Shown here: in pieces, positions 1 to 5,698 of the stretch | How positions within the stretch are numbered: position 1 is the stretch's first letter | How the letters are laid out: every line of letters starts with the position of its first letter | Assembly (NCBI GenBank): GCA_036262835.1 | Contig: DATAID010000080.1 | Span: forward strand, 1-8,805 | DNA: 8,805 bases | Source: RBG-16-66-20 sp036262835 | GTDB taxonomy: Bacteria > Pseudomonadota > Gammaproteobacteria > Burkholderiales > SG8-39 | Direction: 5' to 3' | Translations under genes and position numbers: made by a program | The notes under the pieces: model-generated | Told to the model about the DNA's origin: nothing | The model's database searches: none | The model's input: the letters and a program-made list of their open reading frames with translations, nothing else

Positions 1-344
1 GCGTGATCGAGAAAGGCCTTGAACTTGATCTCGGCGTTGCACAGCACGTCCGGGTTGGGCGTGCGGCCGGCCTGGTACTCGCGCAGGAAGTCGGCGAAGA
101 CGCGGTCCTTGTATTCGGCGGCGAAGTTGACCGCCTCGAGCTCGATGCCGATCACCTCGGCCGCCGCCGCCGCGTCGATCAGGTCCTCGCGCGTCGAGCA
201 GTATTCGTCGGAGTCGTCGTCCTCCCAGTTCTTCATGAAAAGGCCGACGACCTGGTACCCCGCCCGCTTCAAGAGGAGCGCCGCCACGGAGGAATCCACG
301 CCCCCGGACATGCCGACGACGATCCGCTCAGCCACGGGGCTCAC
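1..344 (-). CDS. mnmA: tRNA-specific 2-thiouridylase MnmA (5' part, cut by window edge)
   Basis: MnmA adenylates U34 of tRNA Lys/Glu/Gln and inserts sulfur to make the 2-thio group of mnm5s2U; it is cytoplasmic and receives sulfur from a relay protein or IscS. About 114 N-terminal residues are present; the family is about 360-380 aa. The ATP-pyrophosphatase P-loop SGGVDSS is at residues 13-19, the FMKNWEDDDSDEYC segment at 36-49, and GRTPNPDVLCN at 93-103 with Asp99 and the catalytic Cys102. I chose the GTG at 344 because the P-loop, Asp99 and Cys102 then fall at the E. coli MnmA positions, and because this GTG overlaps the nudJ stop as GTGA (translational coupling). A second in-frame GTG at 335 is the alternative. 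The nudJ-mnmA order is the same as in E. coli. The C-terminal part, including the second catalytic Cys, lies outside the window. Confidence 0.96.
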   Translation of the reverse strand, partial: MSPVAERIVVGMSGGVDSSVAALLLKRAGYQVVGLFMKNWEDDDSDEYCSTREDLIDAAAAAEVIGIELEAVNFAAEYKDRVFADFLREYQAGRTPNPDVLCNAEIKFKAFLDH

Positions 345-793
345 CCATACGCCTTGGACAGCACCTCGATCGGAAAGCGCCGGCCCGCGAGATAGTCGTC
401 CACGCACTGCTGCACCAGCGGCGAGCGGTGCATCGGCCCCTTCGCCTTGAGCTCCTGCGGGGTCAGCCAGTGCAGCGCGAGGATTTCCTTGTCGAGGGAC
501 TTACCCTCGATTTGCCTTTCGCAGCGGCCGGAGAAGCAAAAGCGCAGGAAGGTGACGTCCTTCGCGGCGTAGTGCCAGCGATAGATGCCCACCAGCGCGT
601 CCGGCTCGAAGGGATGCGCCGTTTCCTCCATCACCTCGCGCGCGCAGGCGCACAGGATCGTCTCGCCGGGATCGAGATGGCCGGCGGGCTGGTTCAGCAC
701 CCTGCGCCCATCGGCCTCTTCCTCGACGAAGAGAAACCGGCCCTCGCGCTCGATCACCGCCGCGACGGTGACGCTCGGCTTCCAGACGCTCAA
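341..793 (-). CDS. nudJ: Nudix phosphatase NudJ
   Basis: A 150-aa Nudix hydrolase closely resembling E. coli NudJ (153 aa), which hydrolyses nucleoside di- and triphosphates and the thiamine precursor HMP-pyrophosphate. Matching segments are WKPSVTVA at the N-terminus, NQPAGHL at 34-40, and RSPLV followed by AGRRFPIEVL near the C-terminus. The Nudix box spans 38-60, with G38, E44, R52-E53 and the metal-binding E56-E57. The box Gly after EET is Ala here, which I believe is common in this subgroup and not a lesion. The only plausible start is TTG at 793, overlapping the upstream glutaredoxin-gene stop as TTGA. No Shine-Dalgarno sequence is visible, so initiation probably depends on coupling. 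The frame stays open far upstream of 793, but that extension is the shadow of the glutaredoxin gene. It is followed by mnmA with a 4-nt overlap. Confidence 0.93.
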   Translation of the reverse strand: MSVWKPSVTVAAVIEREGRFLFVEEEADGRRVLNQPAGHLDPGETILCACAREVMEETAHPFEPDALVGIYRWHYAAKDVTFLRFCFSGRCERQIEGKSLDKEILALHWLTPQELKAKGPMHRSPLVQQCVDDYLAGRRFPIEVLSKAYG

Positions 794-1392
794 AGCGTTT
801 TCAGGGCGGCGAGGATCGCACCCTCGTCGTAGCCGGGCACGATCCGGCTGCCGACGATGAGCACCGGAAATCCGCGCACCACCATGTATTGGCGCTGGAA
901 TTCGGCATTGCGGGTGTCGCGCTCGACGTCGAGCTCGGTATAGCGCACGCCCTGCTTCTGCAGCAGCGCCTTCACCTTGGCGCAATACGGGCACCAGGCG
1001 GTGGAAAACAGCACGACCTGGCTCGGGGTGATCTGCGCGAGGCCCGAGAGCGCCTCTTCCGACATGACCAGGGCTTCGGGCGGCGGGCCGCCGCCCGGAG
1101 CGCTCATCGCCGTGCGGTCTCCCTGCGCTTCGTGCATCGCCCTGAAGATTCCGCTGTAGGCAAGAAAGGCGAGGAACGCCACGACGGCGACCGCCCAGAT
1201 CGCCATGTTCAGGGCCGCCGACGACCCGCGCACCGCAGGCGTTGCCGGAGCGGCCGGGCGCTTGGTTTCCCAATTGGCGAGCTGCTGCGCCTCGAACTTC
1301 GCATAGGCGATGCCGCACTTCGGGCATTGCCAGTCGGGGACCTTGGCATCCGCCGCGGTGCGGACGTAGCTGCACTTCGGGCAGGCTTTCAC
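790..1392 (-). CDS. Zinc-ribbon / transmembrane / glutaredoxin-domain protein
   Basis: A 200-aa protein in three parts. Residues 1-30 form a small zinc ribbon with two CPKC knuckles (C4/C7 and C23/C26). Residues about 61-83 form one hydrophobic transmembrane helix. Residues about 124-200 are a glutaredoxin fold with CPYC (134-137) after a beta-strand, the FPVLIVG cis-proline region (Pro176) and a GYDEGAI C-terminal segment. The Grx domain would carry out thiol-disulfide exchange or deglutathionylation. Basic residues before the helix favour zinc ribbon inside and Grx outside, but the charge bias is small. The start is GTG at 1392, directly abutting the aminotransferase TGA, with AAGGCGG about 5 nt upstream inside that gene. 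The stop overlaps the nudJ TTG. I do not recognise a named gene for this fusion; redox role inferred from the domain, partner unknown. Confidence 0.88.
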   Translation of the reverse strand: MKACPKCSYVRTAADAKVPDWQCPKCGIAYAKFEAQQLANWETKRPAAPATPAVRGSSAALNMAIWAVAVVAFLAFLAYSGIFRAMHEAQGDRTAMSAPGGGPPPEALVMSEEALSGLAQITPSQVVLFSTAWCPYCAKVKALLQKQGVRYTELDVERDTRNAEFQRQYMVVRGFPVLIVGSRIVPGYDEGAILAALKTL

Positions 1393-2607
1393 TCAGGCCG
1401 CCTTGCGGGTGTTCTTGCGGATGAAGTCCGCCATGCGCGCGACCCCGGCTTCGATCTGTTCCTTCGAGGCGGCGTATGAAAAGCGCAGGTGCTGCCCTTC
1501 GCCGGGCACTCGGCTGCCGAAATGGATGTCGGCGAGAACGGCGACGCCCGCCTCGTTCAGCAAGCGCTTGCGGAACTCCTCGGAATCCTTCGCGCCGATC
1601 ATCCGGCAGGCCTCGGTGATGTTGGGCCAGGCGTAGAACGCGCCGCCGGGGAGCTTGCAGCTGACTCCGGGGACCTGATTCAAAAGTCCAAAAATGAAGT
1701 CACGGCGAGTCAAAAAACTCTTCCGCATGTCCTCCGCCGGCTGCTGCGAGCCGTTGATCGCCTCGACCGCGGCCCACTGCGAGATCTGCGAGGCGCAGGA
1801 TTCGGTGTTGGTGATCCAGCGGGTGAAGGCGGGCGCGAGCAGCGGGTTGGAGGCGAAGCCGATGCGCCAGCCCGTCATCGCCCAGGTCTTGGAGGCCCCG
1901 TCGGCGATGATCGTGCGCTCATACATGCCGGGCACCTGCGCGATCGAGAAGAACTCGCCCGCATAGCAAAGGCGCGAGTAGATCTCGTCCGCGTAGACCC
2001 AGACCTGCGGGTGCTTTTTCAGGACGGAAGCGATTTTTTCCAGGTCGGCCCGGGAAAGAAGGCCGCCGGTCGGGTTGTGCGGGTAGTTGAGGATCAGGAG
2101 CCGCGTGTTCCTGTTCAGGGATTTCTCGAGGTCCTGGATGTCGAAGGCGAAATCCTTCGCCTCGTGCAGGTGGATCGGCACGGGCTTCGCGCCGCAGGCG
2201 AGGATCTGCGACTCGTAGATCGGAAAGCCGGGGTTGGGGTAGATGACCTCGTGCCCGGCGCCATGATCGGTTGCCGAGAGGATCGCGTAGGCGATGAAGG
2301 GCTTTGCGCCCGCGCCCACCACGACGTCCTGGGGCCGGATCGGCAGCCCGCCGCGCATGCCGGCCATGTATTTGGCCGCGGCTTCGCGCAGGGGATCGAT
2401 GCCGGCGGAAGGCGTATAGCCGTGCTTGCCTTCCCGGATCGCCTTGATGGCGGCTTCCTGCACGTTGTCCGGGGCCGGGAAGTCGGGCTGGCCGATGCAG
2501 AAGCTCACGATGTCGCGCCCCTGGCGGATGAGGTCGTTCACCTCGGCGAGCACCACGAAGGCGTTCTCGGTCCCAAGCGACTGGGCGCGCTGGCTGATCT
2601 CGGGCAT
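1393..2607 (-). CDS. PLP-dependent class I aminotransferase (aspartate aminotransferase-like)
   Basis: A 404-aa fold-type I aminotransferase, normal length for the family. It carries GQPDF at 39-43, the HNPTGG segment with the pyridine-contacting Asn178, ADEIYS with Asp207 and Tyr210, the PLP Schiff-base lysine K240 in SKTWAMTGWRIG (239-250) with the phosphate-binding Arg248, and the carboxylate-binding Arg375 in LRFSYA. The family transfers amino groups between amino acids and 2-oxoglutarate or oxaloacetate in the cytoplasm. Aspartate, aromatic or alanine specificity cannot be fixed from sequence alone. The start is ATG at 2607, with AGAGGGA 10 nt upstream (2618-2624 on the complement). It lies 30 nt after the Nudix gene stop and abuts the glutaredoxin gene, so it is probably the second gene of the minus-strand operon. 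Confidence 0.94.
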   Translation of the reverse strand: MPEISQRAQSLGTENAFVVLAEVNDLIRQGRDIVSFCIGQPDFPAPDNVQEAAIKAIREGKHGYTPSAGIDPLREAAAKYMAGMRGGLPIRPQDVVVGAGAKPFIAYAILSATDHGAGHEVIYPNPGFPIYESQILACGAKPVPIHLHEAKDFAFDIQDLEKSLNRNTRLLILNYPHNPTGGLLSRADLEKIASVLKKHPQVWVYADEIYSRLCYAGEFFSIAQVPGMYERTIIADGASKTWAMTGWRIGFASNPLLAPAFTRWITNTESCASQISQWAAVEAINGSQQPAEDMRKSFLTRRDFIFGLLNQVPGVSCKLPGGAFYAWPNITEACRMIGAKDSEEFRKRLLNEAGVAVLADIHFGSRVPGEGQHLRFSYAASKEQIEAGVARMADFIRKNTRKAA

Positions 2608-2617
2608 GGAGCGGCGG

Positions 2618-2624
2618 TCCCTCT
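2618..2624 (-). promoter_or_regulatory. Shine-Dalgarno of the aminotransferase gene
   Basis: On the minus strand AGAGGGA lies 10 nt before the ATG at 2607, inside the 30-nt gap after the upstream Nudix gene. It is the clearest ribosome-binding site in the minus-strand cluster and supports ATG 2607 as the start. The short T-run of this gap (complement of 2625-2640) has no GC stem and is not a terminator. Confidence 0.5.
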
Positions 2625-2637
2625 GAAAAAAGCTATT

Positions 2638-3468
2638 TTAGGCGGTCATGACCGCGCGATAGCGGCCGGCCTCCAGCTGGATGCGCAGGATCCTGCCCCC
2701 GAGCCCCGTGGACACCGGGTGGCGGGGATCGCCTGGGAGCGAGATGAACGCGCGGCCGTTGTCGCTCCAGACCAGCGGCATCGCCACGGGCGGCGGACGC
2801 CTGGCCGCGGCCTCGAGCGCCGCATCCACGCTCGCATATTCGCAGAGCATGTCCATGCTCTTCGCGGTGGCGGGCGCAAGCTGCATGCTGCCCTCGTCCC
2901 AGCGCTTGAGCGCCTCGCGGGGCGTGATCCAAAGGCCCTCGGTCGCCTCGTGGCCGTCCACCGCGGGCTCCTGCCCGTGCGGGGCGCGCGCGAGGAAGAA
3001 GCGCGCATCGAAGCGCTTGGGCGACACCTCCGGCGTCACCCAGCGGGTCCAGGGGACGAGCGCCGGCGCGTCGAGCTGCGACATCAGGGTGATGAACTGG
3101 GCGCCCCCGGCGAGCGCCTTGCGCGCCTCCGCCATGATCCAGCCCGGCCCGAGCGTGCCGAGGAGCAGCCCCGCCTCCTCGAAGGTCTCGCGGATCGCCG
3201 CGACGTAGAGGCCCGCGGCATGGGTCGGGTCGAGCGCCTCGCCGAGGCGCTCGAGCAGCCCTGCGGTCCCCGCGGCGAGCAGCGCGCACGCCGACGGAGA
3301 GGCATCCGATTTGTCGAGCCGCCCGCCCGGAAAGACGTGCGCCCCGGCCATGAAGTCGACCATGCGGCTGCGCTTGACGAGGTAGATTTCGGGGCCGGCC
3401 GCGCTGTCGCGCAGCAGCACCACCGTGGCGGCGTCGCGGGTCGGGGCGATTTTTCTTTCTGTCGTCAA
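2638..3468 (-). CDS. NUDT19-like Nudix hydrolase with interrupted Nudix box
   Basis: A 276-aa protein whose N-terminal half is a Nudix fold: strand TVVLLR, then a conserved VFPGGRLD at 45-52, then RETFEEAG at 93-100. In a standard Nudix box the first Gly lies 14 residues before the RE; here it lies about 44 before, so some 30 residues are inserted in the box. This is the arrangement known for NUDT19/RP2-type enzymes, which act on CoA esters; a CoA-type pyrophosphate substrate is inferred from that resemblance only. The metal-binding Glu pair (E97-E98) is intact. No ATG fits: the only start before the domain is TTG at 3468, since an in-frame stop lies at 3517-3519 with no ATG, GTG or CTG between. 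No Shine-Dalgarno is visible. It is probably the first gene of the minus-strand operon and is divergent from corA. Confidence 0.85.
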   Translation of the reverse strand: MTTERKIAPTRDAATVVLLRDSAAGPEIYLVKRSRMVDFMAGAHVFPGGRLDKSDASPSACALLAAGTAGLLERLGEALDPTHAAGLYVAAIRETFEEAGLLLGTLGPGWIMAEARKALAGGAQFITLMSQLDAPALVPWTRWVTPEVSPKRFDARFFLARAPHGQEPAVDGHEATEGLWITPREALKRWDEGSMQLAPATAKSMDMLCEYASVDAALEAAARRPPPVAMPLVWSDNGRAFISLPGDPRHPVSTGLGGRILRIQLEAGRYRAVMTA

Positions 3469-3518
3469 GCAGTTGGGAGTAACATCGCGAGCGCGAAATC
3501 GTCCAATCTGATTGTCTC
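3469..3518. promoter_or_regulatory. Divergent promoter region between the Nudix gene and corA
   Basis: This 50-bp gap must hold the start signals of both divergent genes. It contains two small dyads: TCGCG-AG-CGCGA at 3485-3496 and CAATC-T-GATTG at 3504-3514, the latter ending 4 nt before the corA ATG. Poor promoter candidates exist on the minus strand (TTGGAC 3506-3501 and TGTTAC 3484-3479, 16-nt spacer, three matches to consensus in each hexamer). Neither gene shows a Shine-Dalgarno. The region's role is certain from geometry; the individual elements are guesses. Confidence 0.4.
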
Positions 3519-4484
3519 ATGCTCGTCAACTGCGTCGCGTATCAGGAAGGCAAGAAGCTCGCGGACATCGAGCAGAGCCAGATACGCGAGTACCTCTCGC
3601 GCCCGGGCTGCTTCGTGTGGGTGGCGCTGCGCGACGCCTCGGAGGCCGAGCTCGACTCGCTCTCCAAGGAGTTCGACGTTCCCGAGCTCGCGCTCGAGGA
3701 CGCGCGCCACGGGCATCAGCGCGCCAAGATCGAGGAGTACGGCACCGAGCTCTTCGTCGTCATGCAGCTGATCGAGCATGCGGGCGACGAGCTGAAGGTC
3801 GGCGAGATCAGCATCTTCACCGGACCGAACTACGTGTTCTCGGTGCGCAACCGCACCGAGCAGAGCTTCCTCGGCGTGCGCACCCGCTGCGAGCGCGAGC
3901 CCGAGCTGCTGCGGCAGGGGCCCGGCTACGTGCTCTACGCGCTCATGGACGCCGTGGTCGACCGCTATTTCCCGGTGCTCGATGCGGTCGAGGTCGAGCT
4001 CGAAGGGATCGAGGAGAAGCTTTTCGCGAATACCTCGCCGCGCGCCAACATCGAGGCGCTCTACTACGTGAAGCAGAAGCTGACGACGCTCAAGCATGCG
4101 GCGGGTCCGCTGCTGGAAGCGACCGGCAAGCTCTACGGCGGCCGCGTGCCGCAGATCTGCGCGGGCCTGGGCGACTATTTCCGCGACGTCTACGACCACC
4201 TTGTGCGCCTGAACCAGACCATCGATTCCATGCGCGACACCGTGAACACCGCGATCCAGGTGAACCTCGCCATGATCACGATCGGCGAGAGCGAGGTGAC
4301 CAAGCGCCTCGCCGCGTACGCTGCTCTGGTTGCCGTGCCGACGATGATCGCGGGCGTGTACGGCATGAACTTCAAGGAGATGCCCGAGCTCAATTGGGCC
4401 TGGGGCTATCCGTTCGCCCTTTTCCTCATGGTGAGCATCGATGTGGTGCTCTTCTGGCGCTTCCGCAGGGCGGGGTGGCTCTGA
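3519..4484 (+). CDS. corA: CorA-family magnesium/cobalt channel
   Basis: A 321-aa CorA, normal length, forming a pentameric inner-membrane channel for Mg2+ (also Co2+/Ni2+). A long acidic and helical cytoplasmic domain (about 1-260) precedes two C-terminal transmembrane helices at about 264-282 and 296-315. The diagnostic YGMNF selectivity loop (GMN 282-284) is followed by the MPELNW periplasmic loop, and the tail FRRAGWL is short and basic as expected. The start is ATG at 3519; the frame is closed upstream by a TAA at 3480-3482 with no other start codon, and no Shine-Dalgarno precedes it. The 3' end overlaps the following methyltransferase gene by 10 nt, suggesting co-transcription. The N-terminus (MLVNCVAYQEGKKLADI) resembles the betaproteobacterial CorA group. 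Confidence 0.95.
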   Translation: MLVNCVAYQEGKKLADIEQSQIREYLSRPGCFVWVALRDASEAELDSLSKEFDVPELALEDARHGHQRAKIEEYGTELFVVMQLIEHAGDELKVGEISIFTGPNYVFSVRNRTEQSFLGVRTRCEREPELLRQGPGYVLYALMDAVVDRYFPVLDAVEVELEGIEEKLFANTSPRANIEALYYVKQKLTTLKHAAGPLLEATGKLYGGRVPQICAGLGDYFRDVYDHLVRLNQTIDSMRDTVNTAIQVNLAMITIGESEVTKRLAAYAALVAVPTMIAGVYGMNFKEMPELNWAWGYPFALFLMVSIDVVLFWRFRRAGWL

Positions 4485-5125
4485 GAGTCCTCGCCTTTCT
4501 CCTCGGCTTCTGCCTCGCGTTCCCGGCGCAGGCGCAGCAGGGCGGGCAGCACTTCCATCGCCACTTCGACGGCGCCGAAAAATGGTCGAAGATTTTCGAC
4601 GACCCGGCGCGCGACGCGTGGCAAAAGCCCGATGAGGTGATCCGCGCGCTCGCCTTGCAGCCCGACGCGTCGGTGGCCGATCTGGGCTCGGGCACCGGCT
4701 ATTTCGCAGTGCGCCTCGCCCGCGCGCTGCCGCAGGGACAAATCTATGGCGCCGACGTCTCGGCCGACATGGTGAAGTTCCTGAACGAGCGCGCCGCCAA
4801 GGAAAAGCTGCCGAATCTCGCCTCGCACCAGGCGGGGGAAGCCGACGCCAGGCTGCCAGCGCCGGTCGATCTTGTGCTCGTCGTCGATACCTACCATCAC
4901 ATCGCCAAGCGCAGCGCCTACTTCGAGCGCCTCAAGGCCCAACTCAAGCCCGGCGGCCGGGTGGCCATCATCGACTTCAGGCCCGATTCGCCCGCCGGCC
5001 CGCCGCCCGAGCACCGCACCGCGCCCGAGACGATCATCGCGGAGATGGATCGCGCCGGATACCGCCTCTCGGATCGAGAGGAGTTTCTGCCGAGGCAGTC
5101 CTTCCTCGTCTTCTCGGCGCGCTAG
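4475..5125 (+). CDS. Class I SAM-dependent methyltransferase with predicted signal peptide
   Basis: A 216-aa protein with a Rossmann methyltransferase core: motif I VADLGSGTG at 67-75, the acidic end of strand 2 at D94 (GADVSADM), strand-4 region VVDTYHHI at 136-143, and motif LKPGGRVAIIDF at 157-168. The substrate is unknown. The first 20 residues, LRVLAFLLGFCLAFPAQA, look like a cleavable Sec signal ending in AQA, followed by a His/Gln-rich stretch and FDGAEKWSKIFDDP. This would place a SAM-dependent enzyme outside the cytoplasm, which is odd. The start is GTG at 4475 with AGGG just upstream, overlapping the corA end by 10 nt. Starting further in would remove the signal, but no ATG or GTG lies between the signal and the domain. 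The stop meets the antitoxin stop tail to tail. Confidence 0.85.
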   Translation: MALRVLAFLLGFCLAFPAQAQQGGQHFHRHFDGAEKWSKIFDDPARDAWQKPDEVIRALALQPDASVADLGSGTGYFAVRLARALPQGQIYGADVSADMVKFLNERAAKEKLPNLASHQAGEADARLPAPVDLVLVVDTYHHIAKRSAYFERLKAQLKPGGRVAIIDFRPDSPAGPPPEHRTAPETIIAEMDRAGYRLSDREEFLPRQSFLVFSAR

Positions 5126-5475
5126 AGCTTCAGCTCGGCGTGAATCGCCTCCCAGTCGACCTGGACGAGGGAATGTTCCGTTCTCTCGATCAATTTCAGC
5201 TCCACGAGACGCGCCACGTCGGTGTGGACATTCTTGTAGTCGCGTTTCAGGTGCCTGGCCAACGCAAACACCGACGCCGGCCCGAGCTTTTTCAATTCCC
5301 GCAAAAGCGCCCAGCGCGCCGGGGTCAGCGTCTTGAGCAGGAGCGGCAGATCCGCGAAGGACAGGACCTCAAGGGGCGCGGGCGCCTTGCGGCCGGTGGC
5401 GAGGTGCCAGGCCGCCTCGAAGCGGTCGAGCGCGTCCGCCGCGCTAGCGACCCTGACGTTGAGCGTTTTCGACAT
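5122..5475 (-). CDS. HVO_A0114-type winged-helix DNA-binding protein, probable antitoxin
   Basis: A 117-aa protein whose C-terminal half (about 50-105) is a MarR-like winged helix: LTPARWALLREL, then GPASVFALARHLKRDYKNVH as the DNA-reading helix-turn-helix, then VARLVELKLIE leading to the wing. The pattern LTP..W.LLR...PASV..LA..L.RD.KNVH.DV..L matches the HVO_A0114 family, which typically sits beside TumE-type toxins and is thought to be the antitoxin and autorepressor. The start is ATG at 5473-5475, 32 nt inside the upstream toxin-like gene, so the two are translated from one transcript. No strong Shine-Dalgarno is seen. An orphan regulator is the alternative, but the overlap with a TumE-like gene argues against it. 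Its TAG overlaps the convergent methyltransferase TAG. Confidence 0.8.
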   Translation of the reverse strand: MSKTLNVRVASAADALDRFEAAWHLATGRKAPAPLEVLSFADLPLLLKTLTPARWALLRELKKLGPASVFALARHLKRDYKNVHTDVARLVELKLIERTEHSLVQVDWEAIHAELKL

Positions 5476-5650
5476 CGCGCTCGAAGTCGTACCTCAGCTG
5501 TTCCACCGACTTGAAGTCGTAGCCCCCGTCGCTGCGGTACTCGACGACGATCTTCTTGCCTTTTCTCAGCAGCAGCTTCCAGCGATCTTTCCCCGATACC
5601 TCGACGTCGAGCCTGACGTCGTGAGAAAGCAGAAGCTGCTCCCGATACAT
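5444..5650 (-). CDS. Compact TumE-like protein, probable toxin
   Basis: A 68-aa charged protein. The N-terminus (YREQLLL then VRLDVEV), the central KLLLRKGKKIVVEYRSDGG and the end YDFKSVEQLRYDFERDVE resemble the start, middle strands and C-terminal helix of TumE/DUF6516 toxins. It is shorter than those I recall (roughly 90-130 aa) and lacks their central Gly-Asp-His-rich segment, so it is either a minimal variant or a related but distinct family. It precedes and overlaps the winged-helix gene by 32 nt in a different frame, the usual arrangement for this toxin-antitoxin type. The start is ATG at 5650; no Shine-Dalgarno is visible, and the sequence before it is AT-rich promoter-like DNA, so a very short or absent leader is possible. 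Toxicity is inferred from family and context only. Confidence 0.65.
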   Translation of the reverse strand: MYREQLLLSHDVRLDVEVSGKDRWKLLLRKGKKIVVEYRSDGGYDFKSVEQLRYDFERDVENAQRQGR

Positions 5651-5672
5651 ATGGCATATAATACCATAATAC
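5650..5672. promoter_or_regulatory. Shared AT-rich control region between TumE-like gene and nadE
   Basis: The sequence contains a perfect TATAAT at 5657-5662 on the plus strand (good -10 for nadE; no good -35 at 16-18 nt upstream), an inverted repeat TATGG (5650-5654) / CCATA (5664-5668), and a tandem 8-bp repeat ATAATACC/ATAATACA at 5658-5673. It is sharply AT-rich against GC-rich flanks. Because both divergent genes begin here, an antitoxin operator at these repeats would sit on the nadE promoter too. Element calls are by eye. Confidence 0.45.
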
Positions 5673-5678
5673 AGGAGG
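5673..5678 (+). promoter_or_regulatory. Consensus Shine-Dalgarno upstream of nadE
   Basis: AGGAGG is a full consensus ribosome-binding site. It is 8 nt before an ATG at 5687 but 16 nt before the true nadE ATG at 5695, too far for efficient direct use, so it appears placed for the three-codon ORF that overlaps nadE. Confidence 0.7.
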
Positions 5679-5686
5679 CGTAAAAT

Positions 5687-5698
5687 ATGCCCCCATGA
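5687..5698 (+). other. Three-codon leader ORF (Met-Pro-Pro-stop) coupled to nadE
   Basis: ATG CCC CCA TGA follows AGGAGG at ideal spacing (8 nt), and its TGA overlaps the nadE ATG as ATGA. A ribosome loaded at the strong Shine-Dalgarno would terminate exactly at the nadE start, allowing re-initiation. Two prolines next to a stop codon are a context known to slow elongation and termination. Whether it is translated is inference; chance is possible because it is only three codons. Confidence 0.35.

Noticed and set aside
608..682. Ala instead of Gly in the NudJ Nudix box as evidence of inactivation
   Set aside because: All catalytic Glu residues are present and I believe EETA occurs in related beta-proteobacterial NudJ proteins, so it is more likely a subgroup feature.
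341..1375. 344-aa version of the nudJ frame
   Set aside because: Everything upstream of the TTG at 793 is the glutaredoxin gene in another frame; NudJ homology begins at the residues just after that TTG.
2625..2640. T-run (minus strand) between the Nudix and aminotransferase genes as a terminator
   Set aside because: The run lacks a GC-rich stem before it; only a weak A/T self-complementarity exists.
2633..3529. 298-aa minus-strand frame overlapping the NUDT19-like gene
   Set aside because: Arg/Gly/Ala-rich out-of-frame translation without Nudix motifs; the 276-aa frame carries them.
1489..3771. 760-aa plus-strand open frame opposite the aminotransferase and Nudix genes
   Set aside because: Low-complexity Arg/Gly/Ala/Asp-rich translation with no motif, antisense to two genes with complete catalytic signatures; a typical high-GC antisense shadow.
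3512..5125. 537-aa plus-strand frame covering corA and the methyltransferase
   Set aside because: Only the last 216 codons are the real methyltransferase; the first part is corA read in the wrong frame, so it is not a fusion protein.
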